From Trachipleistophora hominis (Eukaryota; Microsporidia; Pleistophoridae): a stretch of DNA of 64,000 nt. A program made the position numbers and the translations under genes. The notes under the pieces are model-generated. The model was not told the DNA's origin. It saw nothing but the letters and a program-made list of their open reading frames with translations, and ran no database searches. The DNA lies in NCBI GenBank assembly GCA_000316135.1, contig JH993935.1:86461-150460 (forward strand). Reading direction: 5' to 3'. Below, piece after piece: positions 19,102 to 30,694 of the stretch (its first letter is position 1; every line of letters begins with the position of its first letter).

Positions 19102-20926
19102 AATAATGGTGTGTTTTGGAACTATCTTTACTTGCAAAAAAATCATTTAATAAAAAATAACAATGTTATATTTTAGTTTTCGGTTGATAATCAATCCATT
19201 AATACTATAAGAAATTTCACAATATGTTACGCGCGGCAAGTTATATACTAATGAATATTCTGTGATGTTGCTGAAACGAGTGAAAATAGCGAGTAGGAGT
19301 TACAAAAACATTTTTTTAATTGAATTATTTGCTTGACAAGAAGTATACAAAGAATGTTGGGGTACACGATCGTTGAGATCATGGTCGGCGCTCAGCACAC
19401 CAAGAAAGCTTGTTTGGTGTGTGAGGAAATGTGAGATGTTAATTAAACGGACTTTCAAGCAAAAGAGTATGATTAAATGGCGGACATCCCTCAGCACTTA
19501 CTCCCTCTACAAATGAACTATCCTATAGGCAAACGAAAGATGCCAAAATCGCATGGTAACAACTAATACATCCTCGATAGTTCATAATTTTTACATTTGA
19601 GCCGAGATAATTATCCCCCATCTCTTCGCCCACACAGCTGCAGTTTCAACTCTTTATCGTATTCTAGGAAGTTGTCCTTCCTGTTATAATAATAAACGCA
19701 TCGTAGGCGTTATATATAAATATATCTGAACGATCATGTCTTACAGTATGCTTATTTTTTTCGTTTGCTTCCTGCAACCGCCAAAAATTAAGATTAAAAA
19801 GCTAATTGTACCAAAAAATTTTGTTTTATTATACGGTAGAATAATACAGTTGAGCAGATTTCTATAACTAAATTTAAAACCACCTCTCATTTCATTTATC
19901 TGTTGGAATATGAAATATATTTTAAAAGAACGAATTGCCAAAGTTTAAATTAAATAATTTAATTGGCTTGTAAATTGCATTTTAGTAATATTTATGTAAT
20001 TTGCACGTTTAATTGATAGGTATAAATATGTAATTTAACTGTATTTGGATTTGAATTTAATTTTTTAATAACAACGTAAATAATCAATTCAAAACGTAAT
20101 CGGCATATTTTTATCTATAATACCGGTATTTCTTGGTTGTTTAATATAAAACATGCAGTACAACGATTCAGTTGGCGTATCACTTTGTCGTTGTACAACA
20201 TAATTACTGTAATTGAACACCAAATTAGTTAAGTTAGTCCTAAGTTGATACCAAAACCATGACATTCATTAAAAATATTTATTTGCTTTTTTGACACTTT
20301 TTGGGATTTTTAGAGTTATTTTAATATTTATGAACTATCACCAATTCTTTGCCCGAATGTTTTAATATTTGTGTGGTATGTGGAAATAAATAATACTTTA
20401 TGAAAAAAGCTTTAATAGCTGTAACTACCCCATCAGGGCGATCAGTGAAACTAGGTTACTGCAAAAATACAATCAATCTATTTATTGACTTAGTTCAACA
20501 AAATGTTACCAATATTTACTTACCTCTTTGAATGAATCGCAATCTAATGCATTGTTTTGTAGTGATTTTGGTATAAACGCTATTTCATGATCACGTTACT
20601 TAACGAAACATCATATAATTTCTAATTATCTTTGCGTACAATACCACAGAATGATCACTAATCAACTCAACAATTTTTACAGAATATTACCAGTTGATGA
20701 CGTGGAAATATGCCGCCAAATTTATTTAAACATATCTAACATGTTTCAAATATCCATAGCAAAATAAATACTATCGTTATATGCCACTATTAACTAGAAC
20801 TGCATATTCTACTCGTTCTTTAAACTCAATTTATTACATAAAATCGTTCTATTATATCTCTTTTGATAATTAAAATATTTGACAAATCAATTGTGATAAT
20901 AATGGATAAATTTATTAACCCCTTTT
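19102..20926. other. Long intergenic region with one SINE-like copy
   Basis: Contains the element at 19378-19467. Otherwise no supported gene; short AT-rich frames here open with TTG and look like noise. Confidence 0.5.
19378..19467 (+). repeat. SINE-like element copy, diverged
   Basis: ATCATGGTCGGCGCTCAGCA, CACCAAGAAAG, GATGTTAATTAAACGGACTT and an A-rich end match the element in plus orientation; the 5' AAAGGCCGGTGG is lost. Confidence 0.65.
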
Positions 20927-21541
20927 ATGGTAGTACGAGCCCGTCCATCAATTCGAAGAAAGATTCAAGGATCTTCTACACTCAGAACAACCATAAACGA
21001 CTGGAAGAACGCACATTGTTTGTTACCTATATCGACGACAGATGCAGGTTATGTCGGACCAACATTGATCATGATATTTTACAGCCTGATATATGCACTG
21101 ATTCTAGCCTTTTTCATCTTTGTAATTCAATCACTGAAGTTCTCATACACACAGCTTCTTGCACCAGTGTTTGTTTTAAGCAATGCACTAATATTCTCTG
21201 TAACATACAGTCTATGTTTTAATGACTATTACTCTGGCAAGGTGTATTACAGCATAGGGATGTACCAAACCGTTTATATATGGTTTTTATGGGTCTTTAA
21301 TAGTATAATTAATTCGATATTACAACATCCGTTTGTATTACATGCTTTTTCAGTAATATGTGTGCTTATGTATTCTACGCTGTCAACTTATTTTATTAGT
21401 AATCATTTTAAGGACAAGTATCGTATATTGGGCGAAAGATCACATTTTGTTTACAGTACTATTTTTGGATTAGGCAATATTTTTTTCGCTATTTTATTCC
21501 TGGCCTTTTTAACACCGAGCAATCTGTTTAAGTTATATTAA
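20927..21541 (+). CDS. Five-TM membrane protein, Yip1-family-like
   Basis: 204 residues. A polar N-terminus (~44 residues) containing CLLPISTTDAGYVGP leads directly into five hydrophobic segments (about 45-68, 73-95, 105-125, 128-150, 172-197). The layout of a soluble N-terminus, a LLP...D..GP-like junction and five TMs is that of Yip1/YIPF proteins, which sit in ER-Golgi membranes and bind Rab GTPases. The ATG at 20927 has CCCC five bases upstream. An earlier ATG at 20902 opens a different frame (MDKFINPFYGSTSPS) that also looks protein-like for about 50 codons, so a frameshift near 20950-21040 that would change the N-terminus cannot be excluded. Confidence 0.5.
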   Translation: MVVRARPSIRRKIQGSSTLRTTINDWKNAHCLLPISTTDAGYVGPTLIMIFYSLIYALILAFFIFVIQSLKFSYTQLLAPVFVLSNALIFSVTYSLCFNDYYSGKVYYSIGMYQTVYIWFLWVFNSIINSILQHPFVLHAFSVICVLMYSTLSTYFISNHFKDKYRILGERSHFVYSTIFGLGNIFFAILFLAFLTPSNLFKLY

Positions 21542-22203
21542 AGTCATAGCTTTCTACGTATTTATTGGCACGAAGGTTTGCTTGGTTGCCGCATACAATA
21601 TTTTAATTGCGAATATTCCAACGTTTTTGCTTGTAAAAAGAAATAAAAATGTGATTGATCATCTTACAAAAAGCAAAATATATTACTATCTTTTCAATAA
21701 TAGTACGAATATACTACGCCAAAAGATGTATAATAGTATTGAAGATAGCCGATGGTAAAGCACAACATATGCTAAAATTACTATTTAATAGCACAGTGTA
21801 TTGTAAGCTACCACAGCACAAACAACATATATAACCATGATTATACGCGTATAAAATATCAATTTACGGTCGTTTAGTCAAACGGTACATATAAATACCA
21901 TTAAGTTCAATTACTTACAATAAAATTATTTAAACACTTCAAAATGAACCAATAGCATGTTCGTAATTTCTAGAGATTTAATTAATTGATTTCCGTATTG
22001 CTGTGTTATAAAACTAATAATCATGTCAATGATCAATAATAGTTGAACATTCATATCCATTGTAAGCGAATTATACATTTGTAATTCAACCGGTCTGTAC
22101 TTTTGGTAAAAATAATTGGTAGCTGTTTTGTTAGCGCCGTTATGAGCACTCCTTTCCCCCTACAGGCACCTTCAAGAACCCCTTTACACATATTTTAACA
22201 AAA

Positions 22204-22359
22204 ATGGCTAAACTCTCCTTTCATATTCAACCATTGGTGTTATTGTTCCGTCAATCAAAAGCTGATGATCATAATCCGTCCGAAATATCAAAAGATTTAT
22301 GTAAAATGATAGTTAAAGCTTTTTACGAAAAATGCTATCATTTATTCGTTTCAATCTAA
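22204..22359 (+). CDS. Possible small protein, 51 aa
   Basis: ATG GCT AAA CTC ... TAA encodes MAKLSFHIQPLVLLF... ending CYHLFVSI. It is below usual size cut-offs, but CCCC lies about 20 bases upstream and local G+C is slightly raised. No family recognised; it may be chance. Confidence 0.25.
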   Translation: MAKLSFHIQPLVLLFRQSKADDHNPSEISKDLCKMIVKAFYEKCYHLFVSI

Positions 22360-22722
22360 AAATGATCCTTTCATAGCAATAATGAATATTTTTATGATTT
22401 TTTGCTTCAACATTAGATAATCTTCATAACAAACTAGTTGCGATATTCCGTTCATAAAACAGATAATTAGAATTGGTTGTGTTTATTTTACAGATTCTTT
22501 AGCAACTCTAAATTTTTATCTTTTTATTCATTTCTTTCAGTCAGTATTTTTTAGTAGAGGTTAATAAATTAGTCCTCTGCCATATCGATGATTAATCAAA
22601 GTAATATCGACTATAAATGAGTGCTGAGTGTATTTTAGAACATTATAATTGTATAACAATATATAACTTATCAATATTAATGAAAAGATGAAATAATATT
22701 TTTTGATTTTTTTTCTCGAATT

Positions 22723-22746
22723 GACCAATCAGCTTGCGAGTTGTCC
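22723..22746. repeat. 24-bp motif of second repeat family
   Basis: Begins GACCAATCAGCTTGCGAG and is identical, base for base over 24 bp, to the reverse complement of 48154-48177. A partial match is at 9087-9105. Confidence 0.8.
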
Positions 22747-23212
22747 TTTTCTTGTTATGAATGATAGGCATGATGGTTATTTGTTGTTATTAAGGCTCAA
22801 CATACTGCAATGGCCTTGGCTGGTCAATACTCTTTAAGTACACATCAACAAGTATTTTATCAAAGCTTTCACCAGCAACTGGCTCGTTAGCTCTTACGTC
22901 ATTATTTATGCTGGTAATAACCCAGGACATCTAATATGACCGATAAGATAAGTGTTATTCCTATTGTCTTGTGGTCATTGACTCTGTAGTAGCATCATCC
23001 TTGTTAATAACCTTTGCATGGTTATTATTATCCTCTTAAATGGTTAATTAATTAACCAATTAACTTTTTATCGCTCTTATTAAATGTAAATGTAGGCCAC
23101 TACAAAACCATTCATGATATGTAAGGCTTGTTTGTCACCGGGGGTTTATCTTTAATTGATACATAACACAAAATAAGAAACAAACGATTAACTTCATAGA
23201 AACACCGCCTCA

Positions 23213-23288
23213 GCAGACCAGAAAAGTGAGATGGATTGGATGATATGTTTTAAGAAAATAATTAAACCGACTTTTACTAAAACAATTC
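23213..23288 (+). repeat. SINE-like element copy, 5' truncated
   Basis: GCAGACCAGAAAAG, GGATGATATGTT and ATAATTAAACCGACTTTTAC follow the plus-orientation element from its middle to its tail; the GGCC head is absent. Confidence 0.7.
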
Positions 23289-23684
23289 GTAAAAACACCC
23301 ATAAAATCAAATGTTTGCTATAAAAATTACATTTTTACATTCTGATTGTCGTAGTGTAATACACCACTACTACCATCGTTCTAAATATGATAATTATTCG
23401 ACCATCATGTTGGACATGATAGATAAAAACTTAGTTTACATTCCAATACTTATAATTTTAGATAGAGAATAACACAAATATAAAAATGCCGCATTGAAAA
23501 GAGAAACATGTTCGTAGAGCATTATCGTTATCTATTCAAAGAATATGATCCTCCATAATCATTGTTATAAGCTCCTATATTATCCCACTCTGTATAAAAG
23601 ATATTAAACCTATCAGTTCCCTTTCATATACAAAGTATATTACGTATGATTAAACAATCCACTGTTAAGTAATGATTAATCATT

Positions 23685-23830
23685 ACTGTTGATTTATATC
23701 GCTGCTAAACAGTAATCACTCTCAAAAAAATATATTTAATTAATAATTTAACCACTACTGTTTGATTTATATCGTTGCTAAACAGTAATCATTTTCAGAA
23801 GAAACATATTTAACTAATAATTCTACATTT
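23685..23830. repeat. 72-bp tandem duplication upstream of MCM5
   Basis: Two diverged copies (23685-23756, 23757-23830) share GATTTATATCG(C/T)TGCTAAACAGTAATCA followed by an AT-rich (T)ATTTAA(T/C)TAATAATT block. Each copy has inverted ACTGTT...AACAGT arms about 20 bp apart. Confidence 0.8.
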
Positions 23831-23903
23831 ACCTAACACCAATTTAACATGTTCTTCCCGGTGCGAATCATTTTGTTGTTTTAAAATTTTTGCCCTGCAA
23901 AAA

Positions 23904-25823
23904 ATGACATACCAAGACAATACGGTGACATCAGCCGACCTTCTCTCAGGCGATGTACCACTGAACAAAGAAGAGATAAAGAAACAATTTCAGGCGTTCC
24001 TGTCGAGTTTCTCGATCAACAACCAGTACATCTACAGAAACAGAAAAACTGTACAACTGGCACATCTAGCAGTGTTTGACCAAGTGCTGTACAACAAATT
24101 CCTTGCCAAACCAAGGGAATTCGTGGATCTAGTCGACGGCTACGAGTTCATAAGCGAAAAATCGTTCGATTTAATACGTAATTTGGATGCAAGCAAGACA
24201 AATAAGATCGTAAGAGTACGTGGTATCGTGACAAGCGTAAGCAACGTGCATGCCAAGCCTTTAACCCTGTATTTAACGTGCAAGAGCTGCTTCGTCGTTA
24301 AAGAGGTGACAGACGTAATACCACGGAGCTGTCAGAATGGTTGTATGTTTGAGCCTTTCATCATTGTGCCTGAGAAGAGCAAAGTGGTTGATACGCAGTC
24401 ATTGAAGGTGCAGGAAGATTTTGATGATGTGCCAAGCAACGAAATACCGAGACATTGCACAGCAATTATAAACAACGCTCTTTGTAGCAATGAGTTAGTG
24501 CCTGGCAGTAATATCGTGTTTACGGGGATACTCCTGGTCAAGAGCTCAAAGACTGGTTCTGTCCCATTTATAAGGATTATAGGAATTGAGAAGGACGTGG
24601 CCAAGCAGAAGAGTTTTACGGAGGAGGAGATTCACCGGTTCAAGTCTTTCCGCTTCTTTGATAACCTGCAGAAGATCATTGCGCCGAACATCGCAGGACA
24701 CGATGATGTTAAGAAGGCAATCGCGTGCCTGCTGTTCGGGGGAACAAGGCGTGTTAAGAATGGCGTTGCTCTCAGAGGAGACATAAACGTTCTCTTGCTC
24801 GGCGACCCGGGTGTTGCGAAGAGTCAAATGCTCAAATTTACCTCTCAGATTGCACCTATCTCAGTTTATACGTCCGGCAAGGGAAGCAGTGCGGCTGGTC
24901 TTACGGCATCCGTGATACGTAACTCAATGAGGGAGTACACGCTGGAAGGCGGCGCACTGGTGCTGAGCGACATGGGCGTGTGCTGTATTGACGAGTTCGA
25001 TAAAATGGACGAGTTTGACCGGGTCGCAATTCACGAGGCAATGGAACAGCAAACGGTGTCAATCGCCAAGGCAGGTATTACAACGGTTCTTAACACGCGA
25101 ACGGCCGTGCTTGCTGCAGCAAATCCAAAATTTGGGCGGTACGATGATTTGAAGGCACCCGCCGAGAACATCGAATTTGGCAGCACCATTCTCTCCCGAT
25201 TCGACTGCATTTTCATACTCAAGGATGAGAAACGGATGGATCGAGACATCGCACTTGCCAAGCACATCCTCGACGTAAATACGAACGTAAGTATCGATGA
25301 TACGCTGTACGATGCCGAGTTTATCAAGCGGTACGTAACGTATGCCAAATCAATCTCACCTGAAATGGATGCCCAAGCAAAGCAGCGAATCAAAAACTTT
25401 TACATCAAAACACGACAGGCCGTGCATTCCCACAGCAAAAAGGAATTTTCTATTCCGATCACAGTTCGCCAGCTGGAGGCCGTCATAAGGATAAGTGAGG
25501 CATTTGCAAGAATGTCTCTGAATACGAGGGTATTACCGGAGCACGTAGATGAGGCGATTCATCTCTTCCGCGTGTCCACGATGAATGCCGTAAATGATGG
25601 GCACTACCTTGACGGGATGCTGCGCTCCGACGTGATATCAAAGGTGCGAACCATGGCGGATCGTATTCTGAAGGTGTTGGGCGTCGGAAATGCGCGTAGC
25701 ATAGCGGCGCTTGCAGAACATTTTGGTGAGAGGGACATTGTTGGGCAGGCTGTTACTTATCTGGTACGAAAAGATAAACTGGCACTGCGGGACAGGGGAA
25801 GAGTTGTTATAAGGATGCCGTGA
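23904..25823 (+). CDS. MCM5: DNA replication licensing helicase subunit MCM5
   Basis: 639 residues, a compact but complete MCM; the yeast and animal homologues are about 735-775. It is one of six subunits of the MCM2-7 ring that unwinds DNA at replication origins. Visible features: an N-terminal OB-fold with a zinc site CKSC (126-129) and CQNGC (143-147), Walker A GDPGVAKS (300-307), Walker B CIDEFDKM (361-368), arginine finger SRFD (431-434). MCM5-type signatures are YTSGKGSSAAGLTASVIR, AMEQQTVSIAKAGITT and FRVSTMNAV. The C-terminus has a winged-helix-like tail (GNARSIAALAEHFG). The start is clear: AAAATTTTTGCCCTGCAAAAAATG combines the AAATTT and CCC signals. Codon use is more GC-rich than in the secreted genes nearby. 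Confidence 0.97.
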   Translation: MTYQDNTVTSADLLSGDVPLNKEEIKKQFQAFLSSFSINNQYIYRNRKTVQLAHLAVFDQVLYNKFLAKPREFVDLVDGYEFISEKSFDLIRNLDASKTNKIVRVRGIVTSVSNVHAKPLTLYLTCKSCFVVKEVTDVIPRSCQNGCMFEPFIIVPEKSKVVDTQSLKVQEDFDDVPSNEIPRHCTAIINNALCSNELVPGSNIVFTGILLVKSSKTGSVPFIRIIGIEKDVAKQKSFTEEEIHRFKSFRFFDNLQKIIAPNIAGHDDVKKAIACLLFGGTRRVKNGVALRGDINVLLLGDPGVAKSQMLKFTSQIAPISVYTSGKGSSAAGLTASVIRNSMREYTLEGGALVLSDMGVCCIDEFDKMDEFDRVAIHEAMEQQTVSIAKAGITTVLNTRTAVLAAANPKFGRYDDLKAPAENIEFGSTILSRFDCIFILKDEKRMDRDIALAKHILDVNTNVSIDDTLYDAEFIKRYVTYAKSISPEMDAQAKQRIKNFYIKTRQAVHSHSKKEFSIPITVRQLEAVIRISEAFARMSLNTRVLPEHVDEAIHLFRVSTMNAVNDGHYLDGMLRSDVISKVRTMADRILKVLGVGNARSIAALAEHFGERDIVGQAVTYLVRKDKLALRDRGRVVIRMP

Positions 25824-26893
25824 TTGTTTTATTATTTATTTAGAAAACGTTCTAGAACGATAATATTATGCATAAATGATCAAATATTAAAATTAATTTA
25901 AATAAATTTAACGTTCAATTAAGCACTTTCATTACGATTATTGAGTGATTATTTGGCTCTAAAGCGTTTGTATTTGGTAATAGTATAGAATTTTTAAAAA
26001 TAATATTCATTAACGTAAATTATTAAATTATTTTTTATAACGATTTAATAGAACATAACATAATACTTTACAATACTACCGTAGTATAAGTGTATACTCC
26101 TATTTTTACGCACTGTGTAGATAAACAGTGATTAATTATCTCTTATGAGAATCAACCATAACAAAACATGTATTTTTACAAACGTTGTTAGTGATTTTAT
26201 TCTTATTTATAATAGCAGTGAAGTAAAACGAATACATTAGATTGGTTGGAGATTTAGGAAATGATTTTCTTTAGCGCTTTTAGGTTTAAAGGTTTTGTGT
26301 TTAATAAGAATTAATTTGAAATGTTTAATTTAAAATAAGTTTACGAATGACTATCATTGTTAGAAATTAAAAGTACTCGGACATTGTTCACGTACAAGTG
26401 TTGCACATGTAAGGAATGGAGTGCTTTGTTATCAGTTAAATATACTGCGTTTTTGTGCCCACGTTGTAGTATATTAGCTAAAAACGGATATAATTTGAAT
26501 TATTGATTGATAAATGCTGGTTCAATCAAAAACAATGATATAGCAGAATTAGAGTTTTGATTGAAATTAGAACAACGTTTGATCAATTTTTAAAAACAGA
26601 GCATTTCACAACGAATGGATGATTATTCCTTATAAAAGATTCGCGTAAAAAGATCAATACGTACTATTTATATAACTAATTAACGTTATACCTTAATCAA
26701 TACGTTAATAACTCTATTACATTAAAGAATTTCATACGGTATTTACACATTTTGTGTTGTTATTAACACTTTAATCGTAAATTGTTGTGAAAACTTTAAA
26801 AAATTTATCTTGAATAAAGACACGATTAGAATACGTTACAATGCTTTAAACACCGTATACTTGTTTAAAAGACATTAATACGTAAAATTACTT
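25824..26893. other. Intergenic region, nothing recognised
   Basis: About 1 kb of AT-rich spacer between two convergent genes. No supported gene, RNA or repeat. Confidence 0.55.
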
Positions 26894-29019
26894 TTATTTT
26901 GATCTTCTTAGATGGTAAAGCACCTCAACCTTTTTATTACCTGCAAACATATCAAAAGCGTACGTTCCTACCACAACAAAACCTGATTTGTATGCATTTG
27001 ATTCTTTTCTCGTCAAATCTTTGATGTTACCTATGCTTTGATTAAAATCACATGAAATGTAGAACAGTTCATCAATTGCTGTGCATTCTCGCAGTTTTTT
27101 GATCAAGCGCTTATTTACACCCGCACGAGGAGGATCTAATATCACGGTGATGTTTTCTTCACGGTTTATCGTTTCGTTTTCTAATCTAGCGGTGGTGTAT
27201 GATGTTGCAAACGTGTTATCTGTGGCTTTATTAACTGCAAATCTATCATTTGTAATTATCTCACCGCCGATATGGCACTTTTCTGTACTTTGCTGATTTT
27301 CTTCATTTGAGACATTCTGTGAACTAATCATCCCTCCCTCACCATTTCCATTCAATTCCTTTTCGTTTAAACCATCACTTACTCTACTTGCTGTCTTTTC
27401 CTTTAAAATGCTGCGCACTATTTCTCTAACACTTACCGTATTAACATCTACACCCATAATTCGGCAATTCTTCACTTCATTAACATCTCTGTTCACGTTA
27501 AAGTCCTTAACACACTCCAAGTTATTTTCAACTCCTATGACTTCTTTATAATCACTACATAGCATCATTCCAAGTACTAAGGAACCACAGCATAGGTCTA
27601 GTAGGTATGGATTGTTCTTCTTCACCGCTTTTATTTGCTCTACTATTGCAATCAGCATTTCAATGTTGGTTTGGAAGAATGTAAAGAATGAAATTTTGAA
27701 TTTCAGGTTATGGATGTGTTGGAAAAGATGAGACGCGCCTTTGATGATCAATGATGGGCCTGGCGAAATGCCCTCGAATTTTGTTCGGTTGAACACCAAT
27801 GACACGTTTGTGAACGGCAGATTCATCAAAAAATTATACAATTGTTGCAAATGACCATCAATACATGATTTAAACAACATGTAAAAGTGTTCATAATTAA
27901 CGATTGCTTGATCAGTTTTGTCTCTGGCGTGATGATCACTAAAATGATTGGTCTTATCAACGATTCCACTGCATTCTTGCACATTTCTATCTGATTCATT
28001 AGATCCATCAATATCCACCAATACTAGGTGTTCGTTGCCATTCACCACTCTAACTTTCATCATTCTCAAGTATCCTGTTCCTTTTTCTCTATCATATACC
28101 ATCCATTCACAATTTTTTACCATTTCATCAACTGCTTCTATTCGTTGCTTTAACTCGCCTATAAATTCTACATTTGTGCATTCGTAGCACAAATTTTTAT
28201 TTCCCTTGAACGACTGTCCTCGGAAACCAACACATGGTCGTCCTTGTGCGTTAAAACCAAATGCAAACTCAAAATTATTACGCTGTGTGTTTACTGGAGA
28301 TACCAGTTCGTTGATAGGATGAAGAGCGTTTTTCTCTAGAAATTCGTTTAAATTGCTTAACTTCATAGACAGCTGAGTCTCTTTAGAATATCTCCAAAGA
28401 GGAGTGACAACATCTCTGATATCTTCTATGACAGTTGGTGGTTTTTCTCTTCTGGGCCGTTCTTCTATTTTTTTTAATGTTAAAATTTTTTTCCGAGTTT
28501 AATTTCCTTTCTACACAAGAATTCGAATATTTTCATGTCCAATTTATCATTTAAAGACTCACCTACATCTCTACTTTGTACAGAACTAAGTTCTTCATTT
28601 TTATTAAAACCATTTTTTGCAATATTTTCCAACGATTTGTCATTCAACGCATCGTTAGCGCTATCTAAACCCTTGGAAACAATATCACAAATATTGTTCA
28701 ATTTATCATTGTCCATATTCCCTACTTCAACGTCACTCATGGTCTTTATTTTATTTTCTTCAGCATTTTCGCCCACTTGTTCTGTATCCTTTACTAAAAT
28801 GTTATTGCTTTTACCGTCTTCATGAACGATCGGCTTATCGTTGTCTCTTAGTTCCACCAGAAACTCTTCCTTGTTACGTATTCTCAAATAACCAACCGCT
28901 TTTCCCGGTTTGTACGCCAACTTAATATATTTTTTGCTAACACATAAATCTTTCGTTAAGGCATCAAATAATAACCGGTATGACGTGTAACGTGGAATAT
29001 TCTTTACAAGCAGTAACAT
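26894..29019 (-). CDS. TRM2: tRNA (uracil-54-C5)-methyltransferase TRM2, split by frameshift
   Basis: Homologue of TRMT2A/TRM2/TrmA, which uses SAM to make m5U54 in tRNA. Two open pieces form one gene. The N-terminal piece (29019-28480, ATG preceded by CCCC) has an RRM-like domain (LLLVKNIPRYTSYRLLFDAL) as in animal TRMT2A. The catalytic piece ends at 26894 and its first ATG (28366) is internal: the frame is open before it and encodes DVVTPLW, a TRMT2A signature. Catalytic landmarks, numbered from 28366, are FKISFFTFFQTN (223-234), LLDLCCGS (255-262), ILDPPRAGVNK (409-419) and the nucleophile in YISCD (Cys439). The frames meet at an A7 run (28486-28492), where a -1 shift or one extra A joins them to about 708 residues. 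A hydrophilic insertion (~325-405) precedes the DPPRAG motif. Confidence 0.93.
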
Positions 29020-29863
29020 TTGGGGTGTATAAATTTGATCTTTTCAAATTCATAAATCATACGCAATTACTCGATAATTAACATTTATTTTGGTGTATTA
29101 CGGGTATAGAATAAGTTTAAGAGTTTTTTAATAAAACCACGTTTTGATCTATTTGACATTTCAGAACGCTTTAGTGTTTAATCTGCAATACTTAGCTCTA
29201 TGCTGTTACAAATATAATTTGTGTATTTTTTGTTTTATTAGAACAAAGAATCTGGTGTACTTTCAAACGGTATAAATATGGTTGTAGATCACAAGGTTAA
29301 ACGTTTATTTGTTAAAAAATATTAATAAGATGTGATCACTTGATAGTTAATATGCCTTTTTGTTTAATGAATGACATTTTACACGCAAATAATATGACAA
29401 CGTTTCGGATGACGAAACAATGATAGTATCGTTGGGATGATTAGTGCAACTCTTTAGATTCATAAATACGTCTTATAGAAAGTAACAAAGATGTAATACA
29501 TTCTAATAATCAAATATATAAAATAGAAAAGCTGTTAACATCGATAATGAAGCAAAACAAGAATTATTTGCATGTAACATTGTAATAGGGTAGTTGATGA
29601 TTTTCTGGTTTAAGACAGAAGAGGATGGTAATTTTATGAAATAGAAGATGCTCATACAATGACTTATTGATTAATAGAAGAGAAGGCTTTTCTAGCATCA
29701 ACTGGTTTAAAATGTATAAACATCTGATTATATAAATTACATTGCTGTTAATTGACTAAAAAAGATAAGAATTTGAAATTTTCGTATTTGTTTTAGAATT
29801 ACGTCTTAACCACGTTTTGTAGTATTCCCTGCTTTACAATCAAGAATCATTTCCTCAACCCCC
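29020..29863. other. Intergenic region between divergent genes, nothing recognised
   Basis: AT-rich; the only signals seen are the CCCC just upstream of each flanking ATG. Confidence 0.5.
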
Positions 29864-30526
29864 ATGTCAATCGCGAAGAACAGGTTTGAAAAGCTTTTTA
29901 ATTTTTATTTTCCGCATCTTTCATACCATCTAAACCGATCGACAGAACCTATAAACTGTAAATTAGTATTTTTAGATTTGGAGATTGAAATAGATGACGA
30001 GTATGAAGATTGTGATCAGTGCGAGACCGCTGTTTTTGAGCTCGGTGAAAAGATACTGAGCAAGTATATTGAGGATTTGAGCCAGCATCAAGATGCAGAT
30101 GCATCAAATGATGCTTCAGTGGTGAATACGAATGCAAAAAATGATAATAGTACTGGTGATAACGGCGAAAAGACAAAAAATAGCGGATCAAACGATGGCA
30201 ATGTAGAGGCTGTTAAGAAAATGGAAGATGCGATCAAGAAGAAAAATAGTAAGTCCGTTGAAAACAGCATGCAATCCAATACTTCGTTACAAAGTCAATG
30301 CGCTGATTTCTACGCTAAGCAGGTGCATACTTTATGTATTTGTTATTCGCTGCCTTTTCCAGAATATCACTTTTTGAAAGAAGATGGTTTATATAGATGT
30401 TATACTTTGTACGCCAACAAAAATTACGAATCTGAGTATTTTTATGAGAAGAATGATGCGAAAGAGTTTGTGTGTAAAGCTATAGCTGATATCATCAAAA
30501 ATAGTGTAGTGGATGTTATTAAATGA
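29864..30526 (+). CDS. Hypothetical protein with dsRBD-like C-terminus
   Basis: 220 residues. The start is firm: CCTCAACCCCCATG. The N-terminal ~85 residues are folded-looking and acidic (LDLEIEIDDEYEDCDQCE), the middle (86-140) is an N/D/K/S-rich linker, and the last ~70 residues resemble a double-stranded-RNA-binding domain: a helix, PFPEYHFLKEDGLYRCYTLY, then a final helix with the expected spacing (NDAKEFVCKAIADIIK, like the (S)KK.AK..AA motif). The usual KKxAK lysines are only partly kept, so RNA binding is uncertain. The resemblance is by pattern, not by search. Confidence 0.6.
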   Translation: MSIAKNRFEKLFNFYFPHLSYHLNRSTEPINCKLVFLDLEIEIDDEYEDCDQCETAVFELGEKILSKYIEDLSQHQDADASNDASVVNTNAKNDNSTGDNGEKTKNSGSNDGNVEAVKKMEDAIKKKNSKSVENSMQSNTSLQSQCADFYAKQVHTLCICYSLPFPEYHFLKEDGLYRCYTLYANKNYESEYFYEKNDAKEFVCKAIADIIKNSVVDVIK

Positions 30527-30595
30527 AAGTTATGGTGATAAGTGCCTGCAATTATCAGTTAATTCTTCCTATTAAAGTTTTCTTTGTTTTAACTA

Positions 30596-30694
30596 AAAGT
30601 ATGTTTATTTATCTCCTTCATATTCACTACCTAACTAAACACACTCTTCTGGTCCGCTGGGACAGACCATGGCCACCGACCTTTGGGTTATGGA
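30596..30694 (-). repeat. SINE-like element copy 70 bp after a stop codon
   Basis: TTTATTTATCTCCTTCATA, ACTCTTCTGGTCCGCTGGG and ACCATGGCCACCGACCTTTG match the element in minus orientation. Flanking ATGGTGATAAG (about 30532-30542) and ATGGTGATAGG (about 30695-30705) could be a target duplication, but the left copy lies about 50 bp outside the recognisable element. Confidence 0.7.

Larger units (their letters stand above)
21542..23684. other. Long intergenic region with repeat fragments
   Basis: Holds the 24-bp repeat-family motif (22723-22746), a 5'-truncated SINE-like copy (23213-23288) and a possible 51-residue ORF (22204-22359). Otherwise AT-rich with nothing recognised. Confidence 0.5.

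Noticed and set aside
20300..20500. Possible snRNA near ATCAGTGAAACTAGG
   Set aside because: No recognisable U2, U6 or C/D-box arrangement; short motif matches only.
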